A DNA stretch of 64,000 nucleotides, taken from assembly GCF_050003625.1 (NCBI RefSeq), contig NC_134398.1, forward strand, positions 86,119,983-86,183,982. Direction: 5' to 3'. Under the pieces are notes generated by a model. That model did not search any database. It was not told where the DNA came from and worked only from the letters and a program-made list of their open reading frames with translations. Position numbers and translations under genes: made by a program. Shown here in pieces: positions 20,788 to 32,192 of the stretch (within the stretch, counting starts at the first letter, position 1; each line of letters begins with the position of its first letter). Source of the DNA: Haematobia irritans. Its lineage: Eukaryota; Arthropoda; Insecta; Diptera; Muscidae.

Positions 20788-21380
20788 ACTGAAAAAAAGC
20801 ATACCCGGTTCCAAAGATTTTGTCTTTACTTTAAAAAAGTTGGTATTGATTCCGAGCCAAAGAAGCGGAGAATACAAGTAAGGATACTTTTAAGACACAA
20901 TTCTCTTTTAAAATCGGATTTTGTGTACTTGCTTCTAGGAAGCAAATTTTAATTTTTCGCTTTTTCAGCTTTTTTTCTTCATATGCTATCAAAGTCCTTT
21001 AAAAACAAGTTAACGACGACTTTATTTTCCAAATTAAGACTCGACTTCTAGTAGAAATTATGCTGTGTTTCAAGTACAAAACGTCTTTAAAATAAAGTGT
21101 TGAAAAACATGTCCTATATTTGAACGATTTTTTGCTTTGTAGTCAAGATGCAAAAAGACAACAAATTTAAAGACAATTTCATTAAATTTAAAGATTTTTT
21201 CTAAATTATTAAAGTGAAGTTGACCTTAGCCCAAACATTTTTTCTTTCATGTTATGATATCCATTTTTAAATCAAATCACTTAATTATAAGGACAATACG
21301 ACTTCCGTGAAAAGTTTATCGACCTTTGGTCAAGGAAAAAACTTTATACTAGAGAAATGCGTCTTCTATTTTTTTCAGTG
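20788..21380. mobile_element. AT-rich MITE family 1, complete copy
   Basis: CACTGAAAAAAAG at one end and TTTTTTTCAGTG at the other, flanked by TA on both sides (20786-20787, 21381-21382), define 593 bp without an ORF. Further copies or fragments lie at 18241-18690, 53040-53627, 61003-61616 and 63100-63580. The TA flanks suggest a Tc1/mariner-type origin. Confidence 0.75.
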
Positions 21381-21751
21381 TAGAAAACAAATAAAATACA
21401 TACTTAAAATCAAGTTATACCTTTCAGAACGTACTTAGGTTCGTTTGTTGTTCTGTTGTTTCTTGATATTAGTTCGGCAATTGATCAGCAGGATTTAAAT
21501 TATTTTATTTTCTTTGAACGAATATCTCAGATTATATAAAAAGGATGAAAATTTTTATAGCTGATTCAACATTATTTTTGTCCATTAAATTTTGCCAAAT
21601 ATGAGTTTTTTTGTTTTAATTATTTTTTATTTACTTTAATGACGCGAAGTAAAAATAAGAAAAAAATGTATGTAAATGAAGTACACACTTTTATTAAATT
21701 TCCACATTTTTATTTTATTTGTGAAGATTTTAAAGTCCATATTTTTCACAG

Positions 21752-24700
21752 AAAAATCTAAACTATCAGCAACATCATCGAAGTTTTCTGATTTAGAGAA
21801 ACAAATTAAGAAATCAGAAGATGATATCAAACATTGCAACTCTAAGATAAAGGACCTAGAAGAGAAACTGAAGAAGCAAGACAATCAGGTAAATATTGTC
21901 GGCATCTCTATTCATAAATGATCTACCAATCGTATTGCTTTGCAGATTAAGCAGACGGAATCGAGCAAGGCCACACTGGAACAGCAAATGAAATCCGAAA
22001 AGGAGAAACTTTTCAAGCTTGAAAAGGAATTGGAAAAGGAACGAAAGGATCGAGAAAAACTTGAAGGTAAACTCAGCCAGAAAGATGGCGAGTTATTGCA
22101 GGCACGGAAAACAGCCGATAAAACCAAGCTAACGATGGAAAAAGAAATCAAAGAATTGAAGACAAAGTCCTCAAAATCAGATTCTAAGCAAGTTCAAGAC
22201 CTGAAGAAACAACTCGAGGAACTTCAGAACTCTTTGGACAGTGAATCCAAACGGTACAACGATCTCAATGTTCAATGGGAGAAGATGTCCGAAGAAACAA
22301 TTCTGATGAGGGCCCAGTTATCAACGGAGAAAAATAATCTCCAAACAGAGTTGAATAATGCCAATCAGAAGATAACTGAGCTCGAATCGATTCGTGTAAA
22401 CCGAACAGAACTTGCCAAGAAATTGAATGAGGCACAAAAGAAAATCCAAGAGCTGGAAACCAAGACGTTGAAAAATAACTCAAAGGAGTACGAAAGGACG
22501 ATGTTGCAAAATAAACTCGACGAAAAAACTCATGAGTATGAACGTTTGAGGAGAGAAAATGAAATGAACATTGATTTGGTCTTCCAACTGAGGAAGGACA
22601 ATGACGATTTGAATCGCAAACTAAATGATTTTAGCCGCATTGAACAGGCCCAATCATCGCTAAATGGACACAGCGTCGATTTGGAGAATGAAATTAAGTC
22701 ACTAAGAAAGAAGTAAGTTCGTCTTTAACGTATATTATGGGACCCGGATACTAATCTAAATCTTTTCAATCATTAGATTAGAGAGTGCTGAACTTCAATT
22801 GAAATCTGAAGTCGCTACGACACGTCTACGTTATGAACAACAAGTGAAAACATTAAGTGGGGAACTGACATCAATGCAGGTAATTATTAATTCTGGTGGA
22901 TTTAATTGTGTAATTATTCTAAAAGGACAATTAATCAAAACATGGTTTAATCCATTTATCTTGCTGCCAATGATCCAAGGCCCGTGTATCGAAGTTATAT
23001 CAACAATTCCTTCCATCATTCTATCCCTCATAGTTTCTGGAGTATTTTAATGCGGATATCTTAGATCATGCATCCCTCTGCAGGAAATTTACAGATTTCC
23101 TCATCTCCTTGTCTTTCCGATGACTCCAATAACTTACTTTCTCCATTTTTATTACACAATCCCATATTGATTTTTTAGGAATTTTTAAGGAACAAACAAT
23201 TTTTTTTGTTAAAATTTTCAATTTTTTGTTCAAAACTTGAACGATATCTCTAAAACTACTTGGGAAATTGAAAAATAATGTAAGGACGGCTTAAAGATTT
23301 AATATGTAGAACCGTTTTCAAGTTATTCCAATATATGTAGCGGAATTAAGAAGACAATGTGAAGAAGTTTTAAGATAACTTGCCAGTAATTCGATTGTGG
23401 ATGACATTCTTTAGTAGAAGTTTCTACGCAATCCATGGTGGAGGGTACATTACCCAGCAAAAACTCTCATTACCCGGTAAGCCTATTTAAAAATTAATAA
23501 CCACTTATTAATTGACATCGCTCCGGATTACATTTACACACGCATGTCCTAGGAGGAAAATACTTCTCCCCAGGCATACCTTCGGCCATGAAATAAGTAG
23601 TGCTTTTAATGCATATAATCGCCTAATATGTAATCACTTATTCGTAGATATACCAAAGATTGCAAATCGCGAAAATATTGACTTATCTAGCCGATTACAA
23701 TGGATCATATGGCGAGTAATGCTGTAATATGAACACTCCTTGAATAGAAACGAATATTGCAGAAATAAACAAAAATGTAACAATTCATTTAAATAAGATT
23801 AAACGCAAATTAATTTCATACTTAAAATAGAAATAAAACTGGGATGTTTAAGGGAGTTTGATTCGTGTTATATTTTATAATAAACCTAATAGGCCACATT
23901 ATGTTCGAAATCTACAAAAGGTGGATTTTAACTCCCTTTTTTATAAGGCAAATGACAGTTGAAATCTAGTTATAGTCGATTTTGAAAGTGTAATGGGAAT
24001 GAGGTATAATAAAGCATTTATTTAAACCATAATATGGTAATGTCATTAATTTAAAACACAATTATTATAAAATATTCATGAATTATATTCCTTAACTTTT
24101 GAGTTTTGTTTTTAAATGCTCAATTATTTGAATAATTATACCTAATGATACCATCATTTATTTTATTTTATTTTATTAAGTCATTAACAGATGTTGAGAA
24201 TAACAATTCGAAAATTACCGAGAAGTATTTATTATTGTCATTACAAGTTAGTCATTATAACTCACTTCAATGTAATGCAATGTGTAATGCCAGCATTACT
24301 CTTGGTAATGTAAATTGTAATGAGATGTGGTTACCGAGTTTTCGCTGGGTAGGATTCGGCCTGTACGAACTTACGGTCGTATATACTTGTTGGGATTGAT
24401 TTTTGGTTTAATTAATAAAAAAATGCATATTTTTGAAAATTCATCATAAGTCAAGATATTGCGATGTATATACCAATATTTATTTTTACGAAATTGTGCC
24501 TATTTGCAAGAAATAGATATCACATATCATATAAGCACGCACAAAAAACTAACAATTATAGATTTTCTCAAAAAATATTTTACCAAGAAAAGAGAAAATT
24601 CTGATATGGGTGTACGGAACCAAATCTGAGTTGTTTTTCTTGTCAATATTTTAAATCAGTCTTAAAGTATAAAATTGTTAGCAATATCGTTTATTTCCTT

Positions 24701-27700
24701 CTTGGCATTGCATATGTACACAGTAATTGTACACGAATCATCCACGATTTAAAGTATGAATTCGAATAGAAATCTGGGTCAAAATTTCATTAATAATTAC
24801 TACAAAAGATTCACTTGATTTGAAAGCAGTTTTATTTGAAATTGAAAGGGTTTTATTTGATTTGTAAAGGGTTTCATTTGATTTGAAGAAGTATTAATTT
24901 GATTTGAAATAAGTTTCATTTGAAGAGAAAATGCTATAAATAAGCAATTATGTTGCAGAACCAGGTTTCTACATTAAAGAGTCTCCGTACAATGTTGGTT
25001 TTTGCAAATTAATGGAACTTCAAGTTCGATAATGTCTTCCATTGCACAGTGGTCGATTCCATTGGCCAACAATAACAAATTAAAGTTACAAGTTTGTCAA
25101 AAAGTGTGGCAACTGTTTCTTATGCAAACAAGGTTTTAAAATTTAAATTTGTTTTTGTTTTATTCCTTTTGTAATCTTTAAGTAAAAGAGAGAGCACGTA
25201 AGCAGTTGAATTTTGCAGTGTTAAAAAGTATTAAATGAAGTGCAACTTAAAATAAATAAAACAAAAGAATTAAAACTTCTATCGAAATAAATCGAAATGA
25301 ATATTGAATTAAATGATGTTAACTATATTTTAAAATAATAACAATGTGTAAAATTTGTTTTAAATTTGTTATAAAATTAATAATTTTCAGTCTCATTGTT
25401 ACGTGTTCGTTCGTCCCTATATGTAAATTTTAACTAGAGTTTTAGTTGTGTTCCCCCCAGAAGTCTCCAATGGGATTTTTTGTGTTTTATTAGTTAATAT
25501 TTCAAGATTCTAAACTGATAAAATCAGCTGCTTTCTTTTGCTCCTCTTTGTGTTATATTTTTAATACCGAAGTGATCTTATTTTTTAATTCCAAATATGA
25601 ATTTTTGTGTGGTTGTTGTTACCACTAGGTTACATTGAAAATGTACGTTTGATGACTTTTCTTATGTATTTTGATCTGCTGAATTCGAAAATGAAGGTTA
25701 AAATATTTTTTATGGAACCGTTTTTGAGATATCCCGTTATTTTTAGTTTTTATGACTTTTTTTTCACTAAACAAACTCAAGTTAGAAATGTCCGATTATA
25801 TCGTTGTTTGTACTTGAATGCAAGGTATTGAGATGACGAACAAACGTGTATAATTGGATCTGTGATAAGTTAAGTGGTTCAAATGTATCGATGAAAATAG
25901 GATGAATTTTCAAAACAATCTTGTTTTACAATGAATTTGTTTATAAAATACCACAAGATTTGCAATTTCATGAAAATCGGATAAAAACTACTGCCCTTGG
26001 AGTAAAATCGGGAGATCGGTCTATATGTGGGCTATACCAACACATGGGCTGATTCACCTCATTTCCGTTACACCAATTTGTGATCCTAAAATACTTCTAG
26101 ATCTTAAATTTTAGGCAAATCGGATAGAAAGTATGTTTTCTAGAAGCCCAAAAAATAAAATCGGAAGATCGGTCTAAATGGGGGCTATATAAATACATGG
26201 ACCGAGAGGCAACATTTTCGGCACTCTTATTTGTGGTCCTAAAATACCTCTAGATTTCCAATCTCATTGAAATCGGATAGAAACTATGGTTTATAGAAGC
26301 CCAAGAAGTAAAATTGGGAAATCGGTCTATATGGGGGCTATACTAAAACACCATTTTCAGCACACCTAAAATACCTTTAGATTTCAATTTTCAGCCAAAT
26401 CGCATAGAAAGTACAGTTTCTAGAAGCCCAAGAAGTAAAATCGGGAGATCGGTCTATATAGGGGGCTACACCAAAACGTCATCAATCAATTCCATTTTAT
26501 CATTAAATAGTTCTGACATAATTATAAAGCTGTGGCCGAAGTTTCACAATGATACCTAAACTGGAAGTATTTTTGGCCGCTGACTCCATACAGCACCGAC
26601 CACTGTGCATTGGCAAATAAAGTATTTTTTTTTACTTTAAACTGTATTTTCGCCAAGAGAAAACAACAATTTTGCAATCTCTGTTTTTCGGAGATGGAAT
26701 ATATCAAAGATATAAAAATCTTGTATGTTGCAGATTTCTTCGTAAAAACATATTCCTTATGTGCCGAAATAAGTTTGACAGTTAGCTTTAAATCTACGAG
26801 TGCAAAAATACGGAACTTTTTTCAACCTGTTAATTTATTCATTATCTCTACTGAACTAATCTTTTAGCGACAATGTGAACGTTTCAAAAAGGATCGAGAT
26901 GCGTTTAAGCAAATGTTGGAATCGGCCCAGAAGAAAATTGGCGATCTTAAAGCCAATAATGCCGGTAGACAAAGCCGAGGATCCATGCACAGTAGTGATG
27001 AAGATGACAAGAGCAAGATTGCCTATTTGGAGCAACAGGTATGTGGTATATAGATATCATAAGTTATATAACGACAAAGGGACTGAACAATTTTCCCTTG
27101 CAGATTGGTAGCTTAGAAGATCAACTGGTCGAAGCACGCTTGGAAGTTAGCAAAGTAAAGACTGAATTAGTTTCGGAACGGAGTGCTAATGAAATAAAAA
27201 TTTCCGAAATGCAATCGAAACTAAATGAGTTCGAAGAGGAACGTGTTATTGGATCAGGACGCACAAAGATTCCTGGAATGAAAACAAAACTTGAGCTATC
27301 ATGGCAAAAGGAGCGCGAAGATCAACAGAGGTTATTGCAAGAAACATCTACTCTGGCTCGCGATTTGCGGCAAACCTTGTTCGAAGTGGAACGTGAACGT
27401 GACAAGGAACGTTTGGAGTCCAAGAGACGCTTGGAGCAATTGAAGCGAACCACAGAAGAAGAGATGGAAGAGGGTCGCCGAAAGATAGCAGAGCTACAAT
27501 GCGATCTCTTAGAATTAAGAGACGTACACGCTAAGCTAAGAACATCCAATGAGAAACTAAGAAGAGAACGTGAACGCTACGAAAAGGAATTAATAAAGCG
27601 CCGCATGGAGCAAGAAGGGGGCGAACGTAAATTGGGAGCTCTACTGCATACAGTTGATGAACTGGTGAAAATAGCACCTGACTTAACTGCCAATAGATTG

Positions 27701-28785
27701 GGTGGCTCAACACCGAACGACCTGAAACCCGAAACTGCAGCGGCAAGACGAAACCGTAGTCCATCGCCATCTATGAATCCTTCAACTGTATCTAGTGTAT
27801 TAGCTAGACTCGCTGAAGCTTCTGAAGAGATGCGTAAGTTCCAACGGATCAACGAAGAAGAACATGAGCGCTATCGTATGAGACGAAGTAATCTAAGAAG
27901 GGCTGCTTCACAGGAAAATGACCCCCATGGCAGCCAAAGTTCAGTAGCCAGTTCCGCAAGTACGCAGAGAAATGGCACAAAACTTTCAAGATCTAGTCAT
28001 AATGGAAGTTTGATTAGAAAGAGTTTGTCTTTGGATCATTCGATCCAAAAGGATCAGGTAATCAGTTGATTTGTGATTTCAAAAACACACATTTTCTAAT
28101 AAATGCCCAATTTCGATTCCATAGAATATTTGGCGCCAAGATGATGGAAGTGTTTCTTCCATGCAGTCCATCGATTCCGAGTTGGGTGGTCTAGTGCGGG
28201 ACTCAAGCTTCGATTCCCGACTTGATTCGCGTCTCTCTGGGGGATCCACACAAAGTGATATACCACGAGGGCCACGCAAGAAAAAGAAAAGTCTCATGGG
28301 TAAACTTAGAAGTCTCGCCAAGAGTGGTCGCAATTCCGAGAGTGAAATATCGGTGGGTATTCCTTACGTATTCCTACTTTAGCTAGTTAAAGTGAATGCT
28401 CAAATAATTTGTCTTGTACTCTTTAGATTCAAGGATCAGATTCTGACATTAGCGTTGCTAGTGATATGAGAGCGAGTAAGAAGGATTTACGTGGACGTTT
28501 ATCGGGTATGTTCAAAAGATCGGGATCAACGTCGCGTAGTGGCAGCACAGAAAGAATGTCCAACGAGCATAGACCCGTGGCAGTGACAGTGGTGGGTGAT
28601 GAAAATGGACCTCAGCCTCGCGATCCACCCCCAGCAAATTCTGTAACACCGAAACCTATACGATCGGTAAATTAGAATTAGACTTCCACCGCCAAAATAT
28701 TCTAATCGATAATTTTTCACACTTACAGATAGCTAAACCGCCCACGCCTACCACTCCGATTACAAAAAGGAAAGTGGCCAAATGA
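21752..28785 (+). CDS. Large coiled-coil protein with basic Ser-rich tail, C-terminal ~884 residues
   Basis: Eight exons join in matching phase at consensus splice sites: 21752-21888, 21946-22712, 22777-22879, 26868-27038, 27104-28057, 28125-28352, 28427-28666 and 28729-28785 (stop TGA). The first begins in phase 1, so upstream exons exist but are not seen. Exons 1-5 encode an almost uninterrupted heptad-like coiled coil rich in E, K, Q and L, for example EMEEGRRKIAELQCDLLEL. The second half of exon 5 and exons 6-8 turn Ser/Arg-rich, with basic clusters GPRKKKKSLMGKLRSLAKSG and KKDLRGRLSGMFKRSGS separated by acidic Ser stretches. The overall design is that of a cytoskeletal or scaffold protein. 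I cannot name the orthologue; the SOGA/MTCL-type microtubule proteins are one untested candidate. The fourth intron spans 4 kb and is filled with repeats, while the others are 56-75 bp. The last exon ends ITKRKVAK. Confidence 0.85.
23360..24392. repeat. End of the abundant GGTGGAGGGTA repeat, split by a MITE
   Basis: CAATCCATGGTGGAGGGTAC before 23450 and GGATTCGGCCTGTACGAACT after 24351 form one continuous repeat end, as seen intact at 35055-35110. The gambol-derived MITE is inserted at its TA. Confidence 0.7.
23453..24349 (-). mobile_element. Non-autonomous deletion derivative of the gambol-like DD34E element
   Basis: Ends CCCAGCAAAAACTC and GAGTTTTCGCTGGG, flanked by TA, match the 3.9-kb element at 46679-50579. 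The left ~375 bp corresponds to that element's right terminus (50155-50579) and the right ~520 bp to its left terminus (46679-47310), both inverted. The transposase gene and both 21-bp repeat arrays are missing. The deletion joins the two ...ATGCTATA... sequences that border the arrays. It lies in the fourth intron of the coiled-coil gene, on the strand opposite to the autonomous copy. Confidence 0.85.
24770..24945. repeat. Isolated 21-bp repeat array, gambol-element relic
   Basis: About six units of a TTTCATTTGATTTGAAA-type 21-bp repeat, with flanks GAAATCTGGGTCAAA and AAAATGCTATA, match the inverse of 47300-47530 in the autonomous element. No element ends are found nearby. It lies about 420 bp from the deletion derivative. 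Confidence 0.65.
25953..26482. repeat. Tandem ~150-165-bp modules with ATCGGTCTATATGGGGGCT
   Basis: Four diverged modules each contain an AAATCGGATAGAAA-type word, a TAGAAGCCCAA word and GATCGGTCTATATGGGGGC. Similar modular repeats with different words lie at 34600-35040, 43700-44200 and 59320-59770. Non-coding, within the fourth intron of the coiled-coil gene. Confidence 0.65.
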
Positions 28786-29172
28786 TAATTAATTGTAATT
28801 ACATTTCTTTTGTAATATGTATTGTTATTATTTAATTTACTTTATTTTAATTTCTCACATACCATAGCAACTTTTTATCAATTAAATTATACATATACAA
28901 ATACTGTTACAGAATTTTATGAACCGTATTGTTTTTTATCGCGGAACTATTATTTATTCGAAAAAGATAATAGGAAAAGAGGGGCAACGACAGTGTACAT
29001 TGATTTTCACTTAGTTAATTTTATTTGATTTATTTCACAGCTTGTTCAAAGGGAAGAATTTTCCATATGCAAAATTTCTGTGAAAAATTCTGCTGTCTTT
29101 TACATGGTCTGAAATAAATGAAAGACTAACATATTTTTTTTACTTTTTACTAATTGCATCTCACTTTCAAGT
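28786..29172 (+). other. 3' flank of the coiled-coil gene
   Basis: AT-rich and presumably 3' UTR at its start. No AATAAA was seen within the first 100 bases. Nothing else recognised. Confidence 0.4.
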
Positions 29173-29179
29173 CTTTTAC

Positions 29180-29360
29180 TCTGTTTATGATAACGGGTCG
29201 TCCTTCCCCATTTTTAAAGAAATAAAAACCGATGATACCACCAGCCCATAGACTGCACCAAAGAGTACATATGTATATCGGGATGCATTGGTACTTCTTG
29301 AACGGCGTGTGGATTATCTTTGCTCCAAATACGCCTCATCACTGAAGAGAAGAAATTCGC
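29180..29360 (-). pseudogene. DD41D-type mariner transposase fragment
   Basis: The minus strand gives MRRIWSKDNPHAVQEVPMHP followed by a segment resembling the SMGWWYHRFLF region. This corresponds to the RIWSEEQPEAVQELPMHPEK segment of the transposase at 54602-55315 but belongs to a diverged family. No ends or catalytic residues remain. Confidence 0.6.
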
Positions 29361-29639
29361 GACATTTTTAATTGAACACTGAACTTTGAAACTGTGAAAA
29401 TAAATTTCCACGATTTAGAAGCGTTGTTGTGGAGTTAACCTATTCATGATTATTTGCCAAACAATACTGAGTAGAGACAGTACTTTAAACTGTCAAAACA
29501 GCTGTCAGACAACAGAGTGATTCATATAAAAACTCATAAAAACGCCTGTTCTCAGCATTTTTTTATGTAATACCAACAATGTAGAAGCAAATTTTTAAAT
29601 TTGTTGTCATCGACACAAATACGACTATAGCTATCAGCG

Positions 29640-30140
29640 ATCGCTGATATATGTGAAGAGAGGCACTTCCCAAGGAGGAGTTCTATCACCTTTTCTTTGG
29701 AATGTTGTTATAAACAACCTTCTGGTTTCCCTAGAAAACGAAAAATAGTGAAGGCATACGTAAATGATGTGGCTCTTGCAGTAAGGGGTAAATTCCCATC
29801 CACAATTAGAGATATTATACAGGAAGCCCTCATGAAAAGACAGAACTAGTCATGTGCTTCAAAGAACGCAAACGTTAAGCCCATCTCCTTAGGTGTTATT
29901 GAAATTCCCTTTGGTGGAGGTGCAAAATACCTTGGAGTAACATTGGACAGGAAGCTGAATATTGAAGAAAGGGCGACAAAAGCTACGGTAGCCTTGTGCT
30001 CATGCAAAAAACAATAGGCAAAAGTGGGGACTAAAACCGAAAATTGTACATTGACTGTATACTGCAGTAGTTAGACCTATACTGTATATGAGTTGTGGTC
30101 TGCTGGTCTGCACTTCAGCAGCCGAAAAGTTTAGATAAAG
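29640..30140 (+). pseudogene. LOA/R1-type LINE reverse-transcriptase fragment
   Basis: Translation with frame changes gives RGTSQGGVLSPFLWNVVINN, a degenerate catalytic box (AYVNDV in place of AYADDM), then PISLGVIEIPFGGGAKYLGV. It is the same family as the minus-strand LINE at 7257-9590. The catalytic Asp pair is damaged and several stops occur. Confidence 0.75.
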
Positions 30141-30484
30141 TTTAGCGAATGGCGTATTTACACTAAAAAAAGAATTCTGGTTGAAATTTTTAGAAATATA
30201 TATATCTAAAACGGAATTTTGAAAAAAAAAACTTTGACAACTCGAAGGAAACTTAGCCGAAAAATAATTTGTAACTTATCAAATCGTTGCTCACATGAAT
30301 ATGTGGATATTTTCAGAAATCATTGTTTGTCCACATACGCGGATTTTTCTTCCTTTTTTAAAGGGTGATACGGTCAAAATTTGGTCAAGAGAAAATGCGT
30401 GTAAATCGGTGAAATTGTGTATTTAAAAAAATCAAATTAAATTTGTTTTTCAAGTTCAATTAGTATAAAATTCAGGAAAAATAT

Positions 30485-31141
30485 TCAGTTAGGCCTTCGC
30501 TTTTCCAAATCCGAACTGCCGGGCCTCACGCTTGACACCTGCCATCAGATTCTGTACAGCCACCTTGTCCACCTTCTTCGCAGCAGAAAGCCAGTTTGCC
30601 TTGAACTGCTGCTCGTCCTTAGCAGTTTTTTTGGTCTTCTTTAGGTTCCGCTTGACAATAGCCCAGTATTTCTCAATTGGGCGGAGCTCTGGCGTGTTGG
30701 GAGGGTTCTTGTCCTTGGAACCACCTGCACGTTGTTGGCGGCGTACCACTCCATGGCTTTTTTACCGTAATGGCAAGATGCCAAATCCGGCCAAAACAGT
30801 ACGGAACAACCGTGTTTCTTCAGGAAAGGCTGCAAACGTTTATGCAAACACTCTTTCACGTAAATTTCTTGGTTGACCGTCCCGGAAGCCATGAAAATGC
30901 TGAAACCACCGGCAACTCTCTTTGTCGTCTCAGCGGCTTCCGGTTTTCGATTTCCTCCCGATCCAGACTTCCTGGCTGTCGACAAACGTTCCCCAAACAC
31001 TTTAATTACATTTGTAACGGTTGATTTGGCAACTTTTAGCGATATTGCCAGCTTTGCGTGCGAGTAGCTCGGATTTTCGCGATGCGCGAGCAAAATTTTG
31101 ATACGCTGCTCTTCTTGCTGAAGAGTGAATTCCAAAATCAA
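30485..31141 (-). pseudogene. DD37E transposase, internally deleted and frameshifted
   Basis: The N-terminal helix-turn-helix region is followed by the same VAGGFSIFMASG junction as the copy at 6482-7122. The initiator region is altered, because the sequence upstream of QEEQRIKILLA comes from a shortened leader and the MPSK start is lost. A one-base loss near 30717 (GG in place of GGG) breaks the frame before the third catalytic residue. Confidence 0.85.
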
Positions 31142-31172
31142 AATAGGAGCAACATTCAGGAAAAATATTCAG

Positions 31173-32192
31173 TTAGGCTTTCGCTTTTCCAAATCCGAAC
31201 TGCCGGGCCTCACGCTTGACACCTGCCATCAGATTTTGTACAGCCACCTTGTCCACCTTCTTCGCAGCAGAAAGCCAGTTTGCCTTGAACTGCTGCTCGT
31301 CCTTAGCAGTTTTTTTGGTCTTCTTTAGGTTCCGCTTGACAATAGCCCAGTATTTCTCAATTGGGCGGAGCTCTGGCGTGTTGGGAGGGTTCTTGTCCTT
31401 GGGAACCACCTGCACGTTGTTGGCGGCGTACCACTCCATGGCCTTTTTACCGTAATGGCAAGATGCCAAATCCGGCCAAAACAGTACGGAACAACCGTGT
31501 TTCTTCAGGAAAGGCAGCAGACGTTTATTCAAACACTCTTTCACGTAAATTTCTTGATTGACAGTCCCGGAAGCTATGAAAATGCTGCTTTTCAAGCCAC
31601 AGGTACAGATGGCTTGCCAAACCAGATATTTCTTTGCGAACTTTGACAGTTTTATGTGCTTGAAAATATCTGCTATCTTTCCCCTTCCTTTTGCCGTATA
31701 AAACTCCTGTCCCGGAAGCTGCTTGTAGTCGGCTTTGACGTAGGTTTCGTCGTCCATTACTACGCAGTCAAACTTCGTAAGCATCGTCGTGTACAGTCTC
31801 CGGGATCGCGCTTTGGCCGTCGTATTTTGTTTATCATCGCGATTTGGAGTCACTACCTTCTTGTAAGTCGATAGTCCGGCTCGTTTTTTGGCTCGATGCA
31901 CGGTTGTAGACGATACACCCAGCTTATTTGCGGCATCTCGGAGAGAGAGGTTAGGGTTTCGCTTGAAACTACCGGCAACTCTCTTTGTCGTCTCAGCGGC
32001 TTCCGGTTTTCGATTTCCCTCCGATCCGGACTTCCTGGCTGTCGACAAACGTTCCCCAAACACTTTAATTACATTTGTAACGGTTGATTTGGCAACTTTT
32101 AGCGATTTTGCCAGCTTTGCGTGCGAGTAGCTCGGATTCTCGCAATGCGCGAGCAAAATGTTGATACGCTGCTCTTCTTGCTTGGACGGCAT
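31173..32192 (-). CDS. DD37E transposase, full-length and intact
   Basis: Starting MPSKQEEQRINILL, this 339-residue frame has an N-terminal helix-turn-helix (SHAKLAKSLKVAKSTVTNVI), a second DNA-binding helix pair (SLRDAANKLGVSSTTVHRAK), and all three catalytic residues: Asp148 in MDDETYV, Asp241 in LFWPDLAS and Glu279 in RPIEKYW. The last two are separated by 37 residues, the DD37E signature first described in mosquito ITm elements. It ends in basic FGFGKAKA. No stop or frameshift is seen. Upstream ATGs extend the frame into the terminal region, but MPSK is conserved across copies and is chosen as the start. It could supply transposase to the deleted copies. Confidence 0.9.
   Translation of the reverse strand: MPSKQEEQRINILLAHCENPSYSHAKLAKSLKVAKSTVTNVIKVFGERLSTARKSGSEGNRKPEAAETTKRVAGSFKRNPNLSLRDAANKLGVSSTTVHRAKKRAGLSTYKKVVTPNRDDKQNTTAKARSRRLYTTMLTKFDCVVMDDETYVKADYKQLPGQEFYTAKGRGKIADIFKHIKLSKFAKKYLVWQAICTCGLKSSIFIASGTVNQEIYVKECLNKRLLPFLKKHGCSVLFWPDLASCHYGKKAMEWYAANNVQVVPKDKNPPNTPELRPIEKYWAIVKRNLKKTKKTAKDEQQFKANWLSAAKKVDKVAVQNLMAGVKREARQFGFGKAKA

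Noticed and set aside
23512..23727. Two similar small ORFs (MTSLRITFTHAC... here and at 50311-50508) as a conserved peptide
   Set aside because: They are the same DNA at the ends of the gambol-like element and its derivative. Many of the differences change the amino acid, so no protein-level constraint is visible.
30532..32130. Plus-strand ORFs opposite the DD37E transposases
   Set aside because: Antisense shadows conserved only because the transposase copies are similar.
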